Positions 34,675 through 43,539 of a stretch of 64,000 bases of DNA are shown here, one piece after another. The stretch covers positions 1 to 64,000 of the forward strand of contig NZ_CP171225.1 of assembly GCF_043226085.1 (NCBI RefSeq), in the 5' to 3' direction. This DNA comes from Amaricoccus sp003258405 (GTDB taxonomy: Bacteria; Pseudomonadota; Alphaproteobacteria; Rhodobacterales; Rhodobacteraceae). How positions within the stretch are numbered: position 1 is the first letter of the stretch; each line of letters starts with the position of its first letter. The notes beneath the pieces were generated by a model. The model had not been told where the DNA came from, did no database searches, and saw only the letters and a list, made by a program, of their open reading frames with translations. The position numbers and the translations under genes are program-made.

Positions 34675-36477
34675 ATGCGAAGAACAATCAGCCTTGCCGC
34701 GCTGCTCGCGGTGACCGGGGCGGTGAGCGCAGGGGCCAATTCGGACCTTCAGTCGCTGATCGATGATCCGAACCAGTGGGTCATCCAGACCGGCGACTAT
34801 GCCAACCAGCGCTATTCCAAGCTCGACCAGATCAACAAGGAGAATGTCGGGGATCTCCAGGTTGCCTGGACCTTCTCGACCGGCGTGCTGCGCGGCCACG
34901 AGGGCTCGCCGCTCGTTATCGGCGACGTGATGTATGTCCACACGCCGTTCCCGAACACCGTCTATGCGCTCGACCTCAACGACAACGGCCGGATCATCTG
35001 GAAATACGAGCCGCAGCAGGACGCCAACGTGATCCCGGTGATGTGCTGCGACACGGTCAACCGCGGCGTCGCCTATGCCGATGGCAAGATCTTCCTGCAT
35101 CAGGCCGACACAACGGTCGTCGCGCTCAACGCCGAGGACGGCTCGGTGGTCTGGAGCGTCAAGAACGGCGATCCGAGCAAGGGCGAAACCAACACCGCGA
35201 CGGTCATGCCGGTCAAGGACAAGGTGCTCGTCGGGATCTCGGGCGGCGAGTTCGGCGTCCGCGGTTCCGTGACCGCCTACAACATCTCCGACGGCTCGAT
35301 GGCCTGGCGCGCCTATTCCATGGGACCGGACGAGGAAATGCTCGTCGATCCGGAAAAGACCACCGTGCTCGGCAAGCCGATCGGCAAGGACAGCTCGCTC
35401 AGCACCTGGGAAGGCGACCAGTGGCAGATCGGTGGCGGCACCACCTGGGGCTGGTATTCCTATGACCCCGAGCTCAACCTGGTCTACTACGGCACCGGCA
35501 ACCCCTCGACCTGGAACCCGGCACAGCGCCCGGGCGACAACCGCTGGTCGATGACCATCATGGCCCGCGATCCCGATACCGGCATGGCCAAGTGGTTCTA
35601 CCAGATGACGCCCCATGACGAATGGGACTATGACGGCGTCAACGAGATGATCCTCACGGATCAGGAAGTCGACGGGCAGATGCGCAAGCTGCTGACCCAT
35701 CCGGACCGCAACGGCTTTGCCTACACGCTCGACCGCGAAACCGGCGAGCTTCTGGTGGCGAAGAAATACGATCCGGCGGTGAACTGGGCGACCGAGGTCG
35801 TGATGGACCCCGACAGCGACCAGTATGGCCGCCCGCAGGTCGTCGCCGAATTCTCGACCGAACAGAACGGCGAGGACGTGAACTCGACCGGCATCTGCCC
35901 GGCCGCGCTCGGCACCAAGGACCAGCAGCCCTCGGCCTATTCGCCGAAGACCGAGACCTTCTACATCCCGACCAACCATGTCTGCATGGACTACGAGCCG
36001 TTCCGGGTGAGCTACACCGCCGGCCAGCCCTACGTCGGGGCGACGCTTGCGATGTATCCCGCGCCCGACAGCCATGGCGGCATGGGCAACTTCATCGCCT
36101 GGGACAACATCAAGGGCGAGATCAAGTGGTCGATCCCCGAGCAGTTCTCGGTGTGGTCGGGCGCGCTGGCGACCGCGGGCGACGTGGTCTTCTACGGCAC
36201 GCTCGAGGGCTACCTGAAGGCGGTCGACGCCGAGACGGGTGACGAACTCTACCGCTTCAAGACGCCGTCCGGCATCATCGGCAACGTCATGACCTATACC
36301 CATGACGACAAGCAGTATGTCGCGGTGCTCTCCGGTGTCGGCGGCTGGGCCGGGATCGGTCTGGCGGCGGGTCTCACCAACCCCAACGACGGCCTTGGCG
36401 CCGTGGGCGGCTATGCCTCGCTCAGCGACTACACCGCGCTCGGCGGACAGCTGACGGTGTTCAAGCTGCCGGATTGA
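34675..36477 (+). CDS. xoxF: Lanthanide-dependent methanol dehydrogenase XoxF
   Basis: Periplasmic PQQ enzyme that oxidises methanol to formaldehyde or formate. The 600-residue product has a signal peptide (MRRTISLAALLAVTGAVSAGAN), repeated beta-propeller WD-type motifs, and the vicinal disulfide CC at 124-125. The active-site sequence is DEWDYDGVNE: D318 is the catalytic base, and D320, two residues on, is the extra acid that marks lanthanide-binding XoxF and is Ala in Ca-type MxaF. AGGGAGG precedes the ATG. xoxG and xoxJ follow directly. No mxaF or PQQ synthesis genes are present in the window. Confidence 0.97.
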   Translation: MRRTISLAALLAVTGAVSAGANSDLQSLIDDPNQWVIQTGDYANQRYSKLDQINKENVGDLQVAWTFSTGVLRGHEGSPLVIGDVMYVHTPFPNTVYALDLNDNGRIIWKYEPQQDANVIPVMCCDTVNRGVAYADGKIFLHQADTTVVALNAEDGSVVWSVKNGDPSKGETNTATVMPVKDKVLVGISGGEFGVRGSVTAYNISDGSMAWRAYSMGPDEEMLVDPEKTTVLGKPIGKDSSLSTWEGDQWQIGGGTTWGWYSYDPELNLVYYGTGNPSTWNPAQRPGDNRWSMTIMARDPDTGMAKWFYQMTPHDEWDYDGVNEMILTDQEVDGQMRKLLTHPDRNGFAYTLDRETGELLVAKKYDPAVNWATEVVMDPDSDQYGRPQVVAEFSTEQNGEDVNSTGICPAALGTKDQQPSAYSPKTETFYIPTNHVCMDYEPFRVSYTAGQPYVGATLAMYPAPDSHGGMGNFIAWDNIKGEIKWSIPEQFSVWSGALATAGDVVFYGTLEGYLKAVDAETGDELYRFKTPSGIIGNVMTYTHDDKQYVAVLSGVGGWAGIGLAAGLTNPNDGLGAVGGYASLSDYTALGGQLTVFKLPD

Positions 36478-36563
36478 TGCGCCGGCTCCCCGGGCGGGGA
36501 GCCCGCCTTCACTCCGACCGGACCGGCGCAATGGCGCCGGTCCCACCCCGGTTCAAAGGTAAG

Positions 36564-37100
36564 ATGATGAACGCACGACACCTAGCCTCCGTCCTGGCGA
36601 CGGGCCTGATCGTCGCTGGCACATCCGCAGCCGCCCAGAGCAGCACGGATGCCGCGACGGACAACATCACCGCCGCCTATGATGAGGATGGGCGCTACTT
36701 CACGGCCGACGACGTTCCGACCTTCCACGTCGCCGAGGACGGCACGGTGGACTGGCCGACCTTCTCGGGCTTCCGGCGCTATCATGCGGAATGCCATGTC
36801 TGCCACGGGCCGGATGGCGAGGGCTCGACGTACGCGCCCGCGCTGAAGAAATCGGCCATCAACATGGATTACTACGATTTCGTCGACGTCGTGACGAACG
36901 GGCGTCAGGTGGTGAACGCGGCGGAGCATCAGGTGATGCCCACCTTCGGCACCAACAAGAACGTCATGTGCTATCTCGATGATATCTATGTCTATCTCAA
37001 GGCCCGCGGCGCCGATGCCATTCCGCGTGGCCGTCCGGCGAAGAAAGAGGCGAAGTCCGATGCAATCCAGCAGGCGGAAGATGCGTGCATGGGCAGCTAG
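36564..37100 (+). CDS. xoxG: Cytochrome c XoxG, electron acceptor of XoxF
   Basis: A 178-residue periplasmic c-type cytochrome. A signal peptide (MMNARHLASVLATGLIVAGTSAAAQ) is followed by one haem site CHVCH at 77-81 and the likely axial methionine in HQVMPTFGTNKN. Two further cysteines (NVMCYLDD, EDACMGS) could form a disulfide. XoxG takes electrons from XoxF. AAAGGT precedes the double ATG; an upstream in-frame start would block the signal peptide. Confidence 0.93.
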   Translation: MMNARHLASVLATGLIVAGTSAAAQSSTDAATDNITAAYDEDGRYFTADDVPTFHVAEDGTVDWPTFSGFRRYHAECHVCHGPDGEGSTYAPALKKSAINMDYYDFVDVVTNGRQVVNAAEHQVMPTFGTNKNVMCYLDDIYVYLKARGADAIPRGRPAKKEAKSDAIQQAEDACMGS

Positions 37101-37923
37101 GCGGGCGGGAGCGCTCGCGCTCCTCGTCCTCATCGGTGCGGTTCCGGCGGCAGAAGCGCAGACGGCGGATCTCGTCTCGAAGAACGCCTTCCGCGTCTGT
37201 GCCGATCCCGCGAACGCGCCGATGTCCGTCGAGGATGGATCGGGGTTCGAGAACAGGATCGCCGCGCTCTTTGCCCGCGAGCTGGATCTGCCGCTCGAAT
37301 ATACCTGGTATCCGATGTCGACGGGGTTCGTCCGCAACACGCTCGGGGCGGACCGCTGCGACGTGGTGATGGGCTATACCCAGCTTCAGGAGCTGGTGCA
37401 GAACACCAACCATTACTACACCTCGGCCTTCGCGCTGATCGTGCCGAAGGATGGGCCTCTGGCCGGGGTCTCGCAGCTCTCGGATCCGAAGTTGCAGGGG
37501 ATGCGCATCGGGGTGACGGCGGGAAGCCCGGCCGCGAGCCACATGACGCGGCTCGGGCTGATGGCGAAGGCGAAACCCTACGACCTCTTCGTGGACCGCC
37601 GCTATGAATCGCCTGCCGACGACATGCTGGCCGATCTCGAGGCAGGTCGGATCGACGCCGCGATCCTCTGGGGGCCCATTGGCGGGCCGCTGGTCAAACA
37701 GGGGCACCCGGATCTCGTGGTGACGCCGCTGGCCGAGGAGGGGATGCAGCCGAAGCTCTTCTACCGCATCACGATGGGGGTGCGGCGCAGCGATCACGAC
37801 TGGTCGCGCAAGCTCAATTCACTGATCCGGCGCAATCAGGACGAGATCAACGCGATCCTGATCGATGCCGGGGTGCCGTTGCTGAACGACATGGGCACGG
37901 GGCCGCTCGAGATCGGGCAATGA
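37060..37923 (+). CDS. xoxJ: XoxJ-type periplasmic protein (quinoprotein-associated substrate-binding fold)
   Basis: A 287-residue exported protein of the solute-binding fold, associated with methanol dehydrogenases and thought to help activate or mature XoxF. After a twin-basic signal (RRKMRAWAARRAGALALLVL) the mature part runs from KNAFRVCADPANAPMSVEDGSGFENRIAALFA to LIDAGVPLLNDMGTG. It overlaps the end of xoxG by 41 bases if ATG 37060 is used; ATG 37081 is a close alternative with GGCGGAAG ahead of it. Confidence 0.9.
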   Translation: MQSSRRKMRAWAARRAGALALLVLIGAVPAAEAQTADLVSKNAFRVCADPANAPMSVEDGSGFENRIAALFARELDLPLEYTWYPMSTGFVRNTLGADRCDVVMGYTQLQELVQNTNHYYTSAFALIVPKDGPLAGVSQLSDPKLQGMRIGVTAGSPAASHMTRLGLMAKAKPYDLFVDRRYESPADDMLADLEAGRIDAAILWGPIGGPLVKQGHPDLVVTPLAEEGMQPKLFYRITMGVRRSDHDWSRKLNSLIRRNQDEINAILIDAGVPLLNDMGTGPLEIGQ

Positions 37924-38600
37924 CCCCGCCCGTGCGGCTCCGCACGGAAATACCCGGGAGGGGGGCGCGGTGCGGGTCTGCCCTTGCCCTTGTCCTGCGG
38001 TATGCCCGGCCGTCGTGCCGGGCCGCGCCTGCTCCGTCCCCCATCGGGGCGGGCGCATCCTTTTTCGCTGGCGCTCTCCTGCTGATCGGGCTTCTCGCCG
38101 GCGCGGCGCAGGCGGCGGTCGAGGAGCCTGCGGGCTACCGGCAGGACGAGTATCGCGCCCCGGTGCCGGCAACGCTGGCCGGTGCGGTGGTGGTGACGCC
38201 GGCGGAGGCTCATGCGCTCTGGAGCGCAGGCGAGGCCGCCTTCATCGACGTGATGCCGCGGGCGCCGAAGCCTGCCAACCTGCCGGAAGGCACGCTCTGG
38301 CACGAGAAGCCGCGGCTCTCGATCCCCGGTGCGGTCTGGCTTCCGAACGTGGGGTATGGCGGGCTGGCCAATGTGATGGATGCCTGGTTTCGGGCGGGCC
38401 TGAGCGCGGCGAGCGGGGGTGATCCGGCGCATCCGCTGGTCTTCTTCTGCCTGCCCGAGTGCTGGATGTCGTGGAATGCGGCAAAGCGGGCGATGAGCTA
38501 CGGCTATTCCCGCGTCTACTGGATGCCCGAGGGCAGCACGGGCTGGGGCGATGCCGGCTACCCGCTCGAACCGGTGGAGCCCGAACCCGGAGGGCAGTAG
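37920..38600 (+). CDS. PQQ-dependent catabolism-associated CxxxCW protein (rhodanese-like)
   Basis: A 226-residue exported protein with a rhodanese-like fold. The hallmark is FFCLPECWMSWNAAKRAMSYGYSRVYWMPEGSTGW, where two cysteines flank three residues before W. This family travels with PQQ-dependent alcohol degradation and its role is unknown; a thiol chemistry link to the SoxYZ-like carrier is plausible. It overlaps xoxJ by four bases (ATGA). The signal segment (GALLLIGLLAGAAQAA) lies unusually far in, near residue 50, so an internal start may be the real one. Confidence 0.85.
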   Translation: MTPPVRLRTEIPGRGARCGSALALVLRYARPSCRAAPAPSPIGAGASFFAGALLLIGLLAGAAQAAVEEPAGYRQDEYRAPVPATLAGAVVVTPAEAHALWSAGEAAFIDVMPRAPKPANLPEGTLWHEKPRLSIPGAVWLPNVGYGGLANVMDAWFRAGLSAASGGDPAHPLVFFCLPECWMSWNAAKRAMSYGYSRVYWMPEGSTGWGDAGYPLEPVEPEPGGQ

Positions 38601-38632
38601 GCCTGAGCTTGCCTCGTCGCGGGAGGGCCGCG

Positions 38633-39640
38633 CTATCCGCGGAAAGCGCGGGCGACACTCATCAGCACGTCGGAGAGATCCATCAGCCGGGCGACATAGA
38701 GGTCATAGGCCACGAAGCCCTGGGCATCCTCGGCGGAGAACGAGCGTTCGAGCCCGTCGATCAGCGCGTTGAGGCGGCGTTCGTGGATGCCGAGGTGGCG
38801 CTGTACCGGATCGGAGAGAATGCCCGCGAAGGCGGTGGCGATGGCGGCAACGCCCATGAGGCTTGCGGTCGAGCCCGCCACGAGAAGCGAGGAGGCCTGC
38901 GCCGGGAAGAGCCCGTACCAGAGCCCGCCCGCGGTGGCGCCGAGCGGGAAGGAGGCGACGGCGAGCTGCTGGGCGATCGAGGCGGCGACGGCGGGGCCGA
39001 GGGCGAGTGCGCCGGGCGTCGCCTTCTTGAAGGCGATGGCGCCGGTGCCGAGGGTCACGAGCGCGGTGGTGATTTCGGCGGCGGCGGCGCGGGTGCCGGT
39101 GTATTCGGTCAGCGCGGCGTCGAGCCGGGCGCGAAAGACCGGATCGTCCTTGCGCGCCCCGACGGTCGCCGCGGCTTCCTCGACGAGATCCTGCACCCTG
39201 GGGTGGGTGATGATCGCCTCGGCGAGACCGTTCACGGTCGATTCGCGGTCCCCGTCGCGGAGCGGCTGCCGCAGGAGGCCGGTGACGATGCGCCAGCGCA
39301 GCTCGCGCGCCACGGCGGTCTCGAGCAGGATGTTCTGGCGTTCGAGCCAGGCGGCGGAGCGCTTGCGGCCGAGGCCGCGCGCCCCGAGGGCCGTGAGCTT
39401 GATGCCCACCTGGGGCAGGGACAGGAGCGCGTTGGCGGGCGCGCGCAACACGTCCCAGCCGACGGCGTGGCGGTGCAGCCGCGCGGAGCCGAGGAAGCTG
39501 AAGGTCTCGTCGACGAAGCCGGGAATGCGGGTGCGGCAGTCGTCGAAATAGCGCGAGGCCGCTTCGGTGACGATCGCATCGGCTTCCGCCTCAGCCAGAC
39601 CCGGTTTCCGTTCCGCGATGCCGCCGTCCATTTCCCTCAC
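38633..39640 (-). CDS. Hypothetical protein, possibly DUF6635 family
   Basis: A 335-residue protein with an Arg/Glu-rich soluble N-terminal half and two or three hydrophobic stretches in the second half (TTALVTLGTGAIAFKK, ASSLLVAGSTASLMGVAAIATAFAG), so probably membrane-associated. The N-terminal YFDDCRTRIPGFVDETFSFLGSARLHRHAVGWD resembles a family of unknown function common in Rhodobacterales that I believe is DUF6635. It is convergent with the methanol cluster and not obviously related to it. Confidence 0.65.
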   Translation of the reverse strand: MREMDGGIAERKPGLAEAEADAIVTEAASRYFDDCRTRIPGFVDETFSFLGSARLHRHAVGWDVLRAPANALLSLPQVGIKLTALGARGLGRKRSAAWLERQNILLETAVARELRWRIVTGLLRQPLRDGDRESTVNGLAEAIITHPRVQDLVEEAAATVGARKDDPVFRARLDAALTEYTGTRAAAAEITTALVTLGTGAIAFKKATPGALALGPAVAASIAQQLAVASFPLGATAGGLWYGLFPAQASSLLVAGSTASLMGVAAIATAFAGILSDPVQRHLGIHERRLNALIDGLERSFSAEDAQGFVAYDLYVARLMDLSDVLMSVARAFRG

Positions 39641-39805
39641 GCCCTCCGGTATGCCTTGATGCCCTGTGAGGATATGGGGCGCTCCAGGGGGCTGCGCCAG
39701 TCGGACGGCGAAAAGGTGCCGCAGGGCCGCCGGTTGTTAGGGAGTTGTTAACGATGCTCGCCGAAGGATGAAGAAAAGATAAAGACCCCAACAGGAGCGT
39801 TAAGC

Positions 39806-40003
39806 ATGTCGATTGTCGAGCAGGCCCTGGGCGTATGGCGCGCCTTTGACGATGTGCGGTTCCGCGAGCCCCACGAGGCCGATGCGACAGCCTTCACGCT
39901 GCCGCGCCGGGACAGGGTGTATCCGCGGACCGCGCCCGCGTGGTCCTATGACGAGGATTACCAGTACCTCGCCGCAGGATCCGGGAGCGCCGAGACCGCC
40001 TGA
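39806..40003 (+). CDS. Small hypothetical protein
   Basis: A 65-residue soluble acidic protein (MSIVEQALGVWRAFDDVRF at its start, WSYDEDYQYLAAGSG near its end) with no hydrophobic segment and no family I know. CAGGAG precedes the ATG at a good distance and an AT-richer stretch lies upstream (39735-39795), where a promoter could sit. A very strong hairpin follows 8 bases after the stop. These context features make it a credible gene despite its size. Confidence 0.6.
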   Translation: MSIVEQALGVWRAFDDVRFREPHEADATAFTLPRRDRVYPRTAPAWSYDEDYQYLAAGSGSAETA

Positions 40004-40011
40004 GGACCATG

Positions 40012-40073
40012 AAGCGCGCCCCTCGGGAGCGTTCGGGACAGGCCCCGGACGCTCCCGCCGGAGGGGCGCGCTT
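40012..40073. terminator. Long two-part hairpin between convergent genes
   Basis: The outer stem is AAGCGCGCCCCTC at 40012-40024 with GAGGGGCGCGCTT at 40061-40073, a perfect 13 bp. Inside it, GGGAGCGTTCGGG at 40025-40037 pairs with CCCGGACGCTCCC at about 40044-40056, with one wobble. The whole 62-base block is an almost continuous stem between two convergent genes and probably terminates both, though neither side has a long T-run. Confidence 0.7.
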
Positions 40074-40087
40074 GCGTCCGTACCCCG

Positions 40088-42061
40088 TCAGAGCGTGATG
40101 CTGTAGCGCTCGAAGCCATCGCCCGCATCGCCCGCAGGTTCGATTGTCAGGCCGCGGTCGCGGACGTCCTCGAGATAGGTCGCCGCCGCCGGGCCGGTCT
40201 CGTAGAGCACCGTGGCGCCGCCCGCCGGGGCGAAACTCCAGTTGCCATCGGCCCCGGGCGAGATCGCTCCCTGCTGCACGATGTAGCGCACGATCACATC
40301 GCGATTGGTATCGGGCGCGGCGATGACGACGGTCGAGCCGTCGGCGCCGGGAAAACTGCCGCCGCCGCCGGCGCGGTAGTTGTTGGTCGCGACGAGAAAG
40401 CGCGCCTCGGGGTCGATCGGTGCGCCATCGTAGGCGAGATCGAGGATACGGTGGGCGTCGGCATCGACGAGCACGCCCTCGGTATCGTAACGGCTCGGCT
40501 GCGTCACATCGATCTGGTAGGTGACGCCGTCGATCACGTCGAAATTGTAGGCAGGAAAGTCGGGGTTGAGCAGCGGCTGTCCGGCGCCGCCCGGTTCGAT
40601 GCGGCGGAACTGGCCCGCCGACCGCTCGAGCCATTCGCGCACCTCTGCCCCGGAAATCTCCACCACCTGAAGCCTGTTGGGGTAGATATAGACATCGGCC
40701 ACGTTGCGGATGGCAATGGGGCCGGCGGGTACGTCGGTATAGTATTCCGGGCCACCCCGGCCGCCCGCCTTGAACGGCGCGGCGGCGGAAAGGATTGGCA
40801 GCCCGGCCCATTTGGTGCCCTCGACGAGCATCTCGACATACCAGGTCTGTGCGGCATTCACGAGCTGAACCGAGGGATCGTCCGAAACGGTGGCGAAGTA
40901 GGATTGCAGCGGGGCGGTGGTGAGCCCGACCTCGGCCCTGACATAGGCCAGCGTCGCCTCGTGGCTCGCGGCGGTGGCGCGGAGCGGCGGAGCGTAGTCG
41001 CCAACGAGGGGCTCGATGGTCCGGTCCTCCCGGCGGCGGTAGATCGGCCGGGCCTCGGCTTCGGAGGCCAGGATCCGCCAGCGGCCGCCCTCACGGGCGA
41101 TCAGCAGGTCGATGAGGCCCATGTGCGAGCCCCAGAAGCCTGCCATCACTGCGGGTTTGCCGCCGATGAGGCCGGTCGCCGGATCAAGGCCCGCGCCGGT
41201 GAAATCGGGAGCGGGCCAGACCCGATGCTGGTGGCCGGTCACCACGGCGTCGATGCCCTCGACGGCGGCGAGCTGGAGCGAGGCGTTCTCGCGCAGCTCC
41301 GTGTCCGGCCCGGGTTCGATACCAGAATGCGAGAGCGCGATGACGAGATCCGCGCCCGCCTCACGCAGCGCCGGGACATGGGCGCGGGCGGCCTCGACAA
41401 TGCCGCGGACCTCAAAACGGCCCTCGAGGTGGTTGCGGTCCCAGAGCATGACCTGCGGCGGCAAGAAGCCGATGAAGCCGATCCGAAGGCCATGAAGCAC
41501 GGCGCCGTTGCCGTCGATCACGGTCTGCGGGAGGAGGGCCCAGGGCCGGAGGTAGAGCGCATCCTCGCGCGGCGTTGCGCCGAGCGAGCGGGCGAAGTTG
41601 GCGCAAACGATAGGATAGTTCGCTCCGGCATTCACCTTGTCGAGAAAGGGCACGCCATAATTGAACTCGTGATTGCCGAGTGTGCCGACATCGTAGCGCA
41701 GGGTGTTCATCGCCGCGATCACCGGATGCAGATCGCCCTCGGCCATGCCGCGGTCATAGGCGATGTAATCGCCCATCGGGTTGCCCTGGAGATAATCGCC
41801 GTTGTCGACGAGCATCGAGTTGGTCGCCTCGGCCCGGAGCTGCTCGATGAGGCTCGCTGTGCGCGAGAGGCCGACCATGTCGGAGGGGCGGTCCGCGTAA
41901 TAGTCGTAAGGGTAGACGTGGCAGTGGAGATCGGTGGTCGAAATGATGCGCAGGTGCGCCTGGCCCGCGTCGGCCCGTGCCGAGAACGGATGGAGCGCCG
42001 CGAGGCCCCCGAATGCCGCGGTCGAGGCCAGGAAGCGGCGTCGGGAGAATGGCTCGGGCAT
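40088..42061 (-). CDS. cpdB: Bifunctional 2',3'-cyclic nucleotide phosphodiesterase/3'-nucleotidase
   Basis: A 657-residue periplasmic enzyme that hydrolyses 2',3'-cyclic nucleotides and 3'-nucleotides to salvage nucleosides and phosphate. A Tat signal (FSRRRFLASTAAFGGLAAL) starts at residue 5, as expected for a metalloenzyme folded before export. The metallophosphatase domain shows STTDLHCHVYPYDYYAD, VDNGDYLQGNP, GTLGNHEFNYG and VVTGHQHRVWP, followed by the 5'-nucleotidase C-terminal domain. Translation upstream of ATG 42061 is low complexity and rejected. Confidence 0.9.
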   Translation of the reverse strand: MPEPFSRRRFLASTAAFGGLAALHPFSARADAGQAHLRIISTTDLHCHVYPYDYYADRPSDMVGLSRTASLIEQLRAEATNSMLVDNGDYLQGNPMGDYIAYDRGMAEGDLHPVIAAMNTLRYDVGTLGNHEFNYGVPFLDKVNAGANYPIVCANFARSLGATPREDALYLRPWALLPQTVIDGNGAVLHGLRIGFIGFLPPQVMLWDRNHLEGRFEVRGIVEAARAHVPALREAGADLVIALSHSGIEPGPDTELRENASLQLAAVEGIDAVVTGHQHRVWPAPDFTGAGLDPATGLIGGKPAVMAGFWGSHMGLIDLLIAREGGRWRILASEAEARPIYRRREDRTIEPLVGDYAPPLRATAASHEATLAYVRAEVGLTTAPLQSYFATVSDDPSVQLVNAAQTWYVEMLVEGTKWAGLPILSAAAPFKAGGRGGPEYYTDVPAGPIAIRNVADVYIYPNRLQVVEISGAEVREWLERSAGQFRRIEPGGAGQPLLNPDFPAYNFDVIDGVTYQIDVTQPSRYDTEGVLVDADAHRILDLAYDGAPIDPEARFLVATNNYRAGGGGSFPGADGSTVVIAAPDTNRDVIVRYIVQQGAISPGADGNWSFAPAGGATVLYETGPAAATYLEDVRDRGLTIEPAGDAGDGFERYSITL

Positions 42062-42263
42062 GGACAGATCTCCCGCGGGGCAAATGTGACGGCCGGTGAA
42101 TGCCGGCGAGGATGGCACAGCATCAATCTCAAAGCGAGCGGCAAGAGCGAAATTCGCGCACAATGCTCTGCATCGGCCGGGCGGGCCGCGAAGGTCCGGG
42201 CGGGCGGCCGAAATGGCCGAGCTTGACGCTGGCATTGCGCCGCGCCGCATGGTAGCGGGCGGA

Positions 42264-43526
42264 ATGACAGACACATCCGCCGATTTCCTCGGCACGGTCG
42301 ACAGCGCAACCGCGGCCCTGCGGGTGCTGTTCGATCCGACGCCGCTCCAGCGCAACGCCTATCTTTCGGCGCGATACGGCGCCGATGTCTGGCTCAAGCG
42401 CGAAGACCTCTCGCCGGTGCGCTCCTACAAGATCAGGGGCGCCTTCAATGCGATGCGCAAGGCTCTGGCGGCGGAGCCCGACCGGAGGCGTTTCGTCTGC
42501 GCCTCGGCCGGCAACCATGCCCAGGGCATGGCCTATGCCTGCCATCATTTCGGCACCGAGGGCGTGATCTTCATGCCGGTGACGACGCCGAAGCAGAAGA
42601 TCGACAAGACGCGGCAGTTCGGCGGCGGACAGGTCGAGATCCGGCTGGTGGGCGACTATTTCGACGACACGCTGAAGGCGGCACAGGACTTCTGCGCACA
42701 GGCGGGCGCGATCTTCCTGCCGCCGTTCGACAATTCCGATATCGTCGAGGGGCAGGCGAGCTGTGCACGCGAGATCCTCGCGCAGCTGCCCGAGGGGGTT
42801 ACGCCCGACATCGTGGTGCTGCCCGTAGGCGGCGGCGGGCTCTCGGCCGGCTGCGTTCAGGTCCTGCGCGCCGCGGCGCCGGGGGCGGCGATCCGCTTCG
42901 TCGAGCCATGTGGCGCCCCGAGCCTCAAGCGCGCGCTCGAGGCGGGCGCGCCGGTGACACTGCCCAAGGTCAACAATTTCGTCGACGGCGCCGCCGTGGC
43001 GCGGATCGGCGATCTCAACTACCGGGTGCTGGCCGGAACCCCGCCGGAGCATGTGCTGCTCGCGCCGGAGGACAGGCTCTGTGCGACGATGCTCGACATG
43101 CTGAACACCGAAGGCTTCGTGCTCGAGCCCGCCGGCGCGCTGGCGGTCGATGCGCTGCGCGATCTGCCGGAGATCGCGGGCAGGACCGTGGTCGTGGTCG
43201 TCTCGGGCGGCAACTTCGATTTCGAGCGCCTGCCGGACGTCAAGGAGCGTGCGCTGCGCTGGGAGGGGCGGAAGAAATACTACATCCTGCGCCTGCCACA
43301 GCGCCCCGGTGCGCTGCGCGACTTTCTCGGCACGCTCGGCCCGGACGACGACATCACGCGTTTCGAGTATCTGAAGAAGTCGGCGCGGAACTTCGGCTCG
43401 GTGCTGCTCGGCATCGAGACCAGCGGCCGCGCGGCCTTCGAGGCGCTCGAGGCGCGGATGGATGCCTCCGGCTTCATCTACCAGGACATAACCGAGGACA
43501 CGGTCATCACCAGTCTGATCGTCTGA
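42264..43526 (+). CDS. ilvA: Threonine ammonia-lyase (threonine dehydratase)
   Basis: PLP enzyme that deaminates threonine to 2-oxobutanoate, the first step to isoleucine. The 420-residue product carries the PLP lysine in SPVRSYKIRGAFNAM, near residue 56, CASAGNHAQGMAYAC, the Gly-rich loop PVGGGGLSAGC, and a C-terminal regulatory domain (YYILRLPQRPGALRDFL) for isoleucine/valine control, as in the short biosynthetic type with one such domain. The frame is open to GTG 42096; ATG 42264 is chosen because upstream residues are not family-like. The ribosome site is weak. Confidence 0.93.
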   Translation: MTDTSADFLGTVDSATAALRVLFDPTPLQRNAYLSARYGADVWLKREDLSPVRSYKIRGAFNAMRKALAAEPDRRRFVCASAGNHAQGMAYACHHFGTEGVIFMPVTTPKQKIDKTRQFGGGQVEIRLVGDYFDDTLKAAQDFCAQAGAIFLPPFDNSDIVEGQASCAREILAQLPEGVTPDIVVLPVGGGGLSAGCVQVLRAAAPGAAIRFVEPCGAPSLKRALEAGAPVTLPKVNNFVDGAAVARIGDLNYRVLAGTPPEHVLLAPEDRLCATMLDMLNTEGFVLEPAGALAVDALRDLPEIAGRTVVVVVSGGNFDFERLPDVKERALRWEGRKKYYILRLPQRPGALRDFLGTLGPDDDITRFEYLKKSARNFGSVLLGIETSGRAAFEALEARMDASGFIYQDITEDTVITSLIV

Positions 43527-43539
43527 GAGGAGAGGCGCC

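Noticed and set aside
34675..36477. Calcium-type methanol dehydrogenase MxaF
   Set aside because: The aspartate two residues after the catalytic one (D320) marks the lanthanide type, and xoxG/xoxJ follow instead of mxaJ/G/I.
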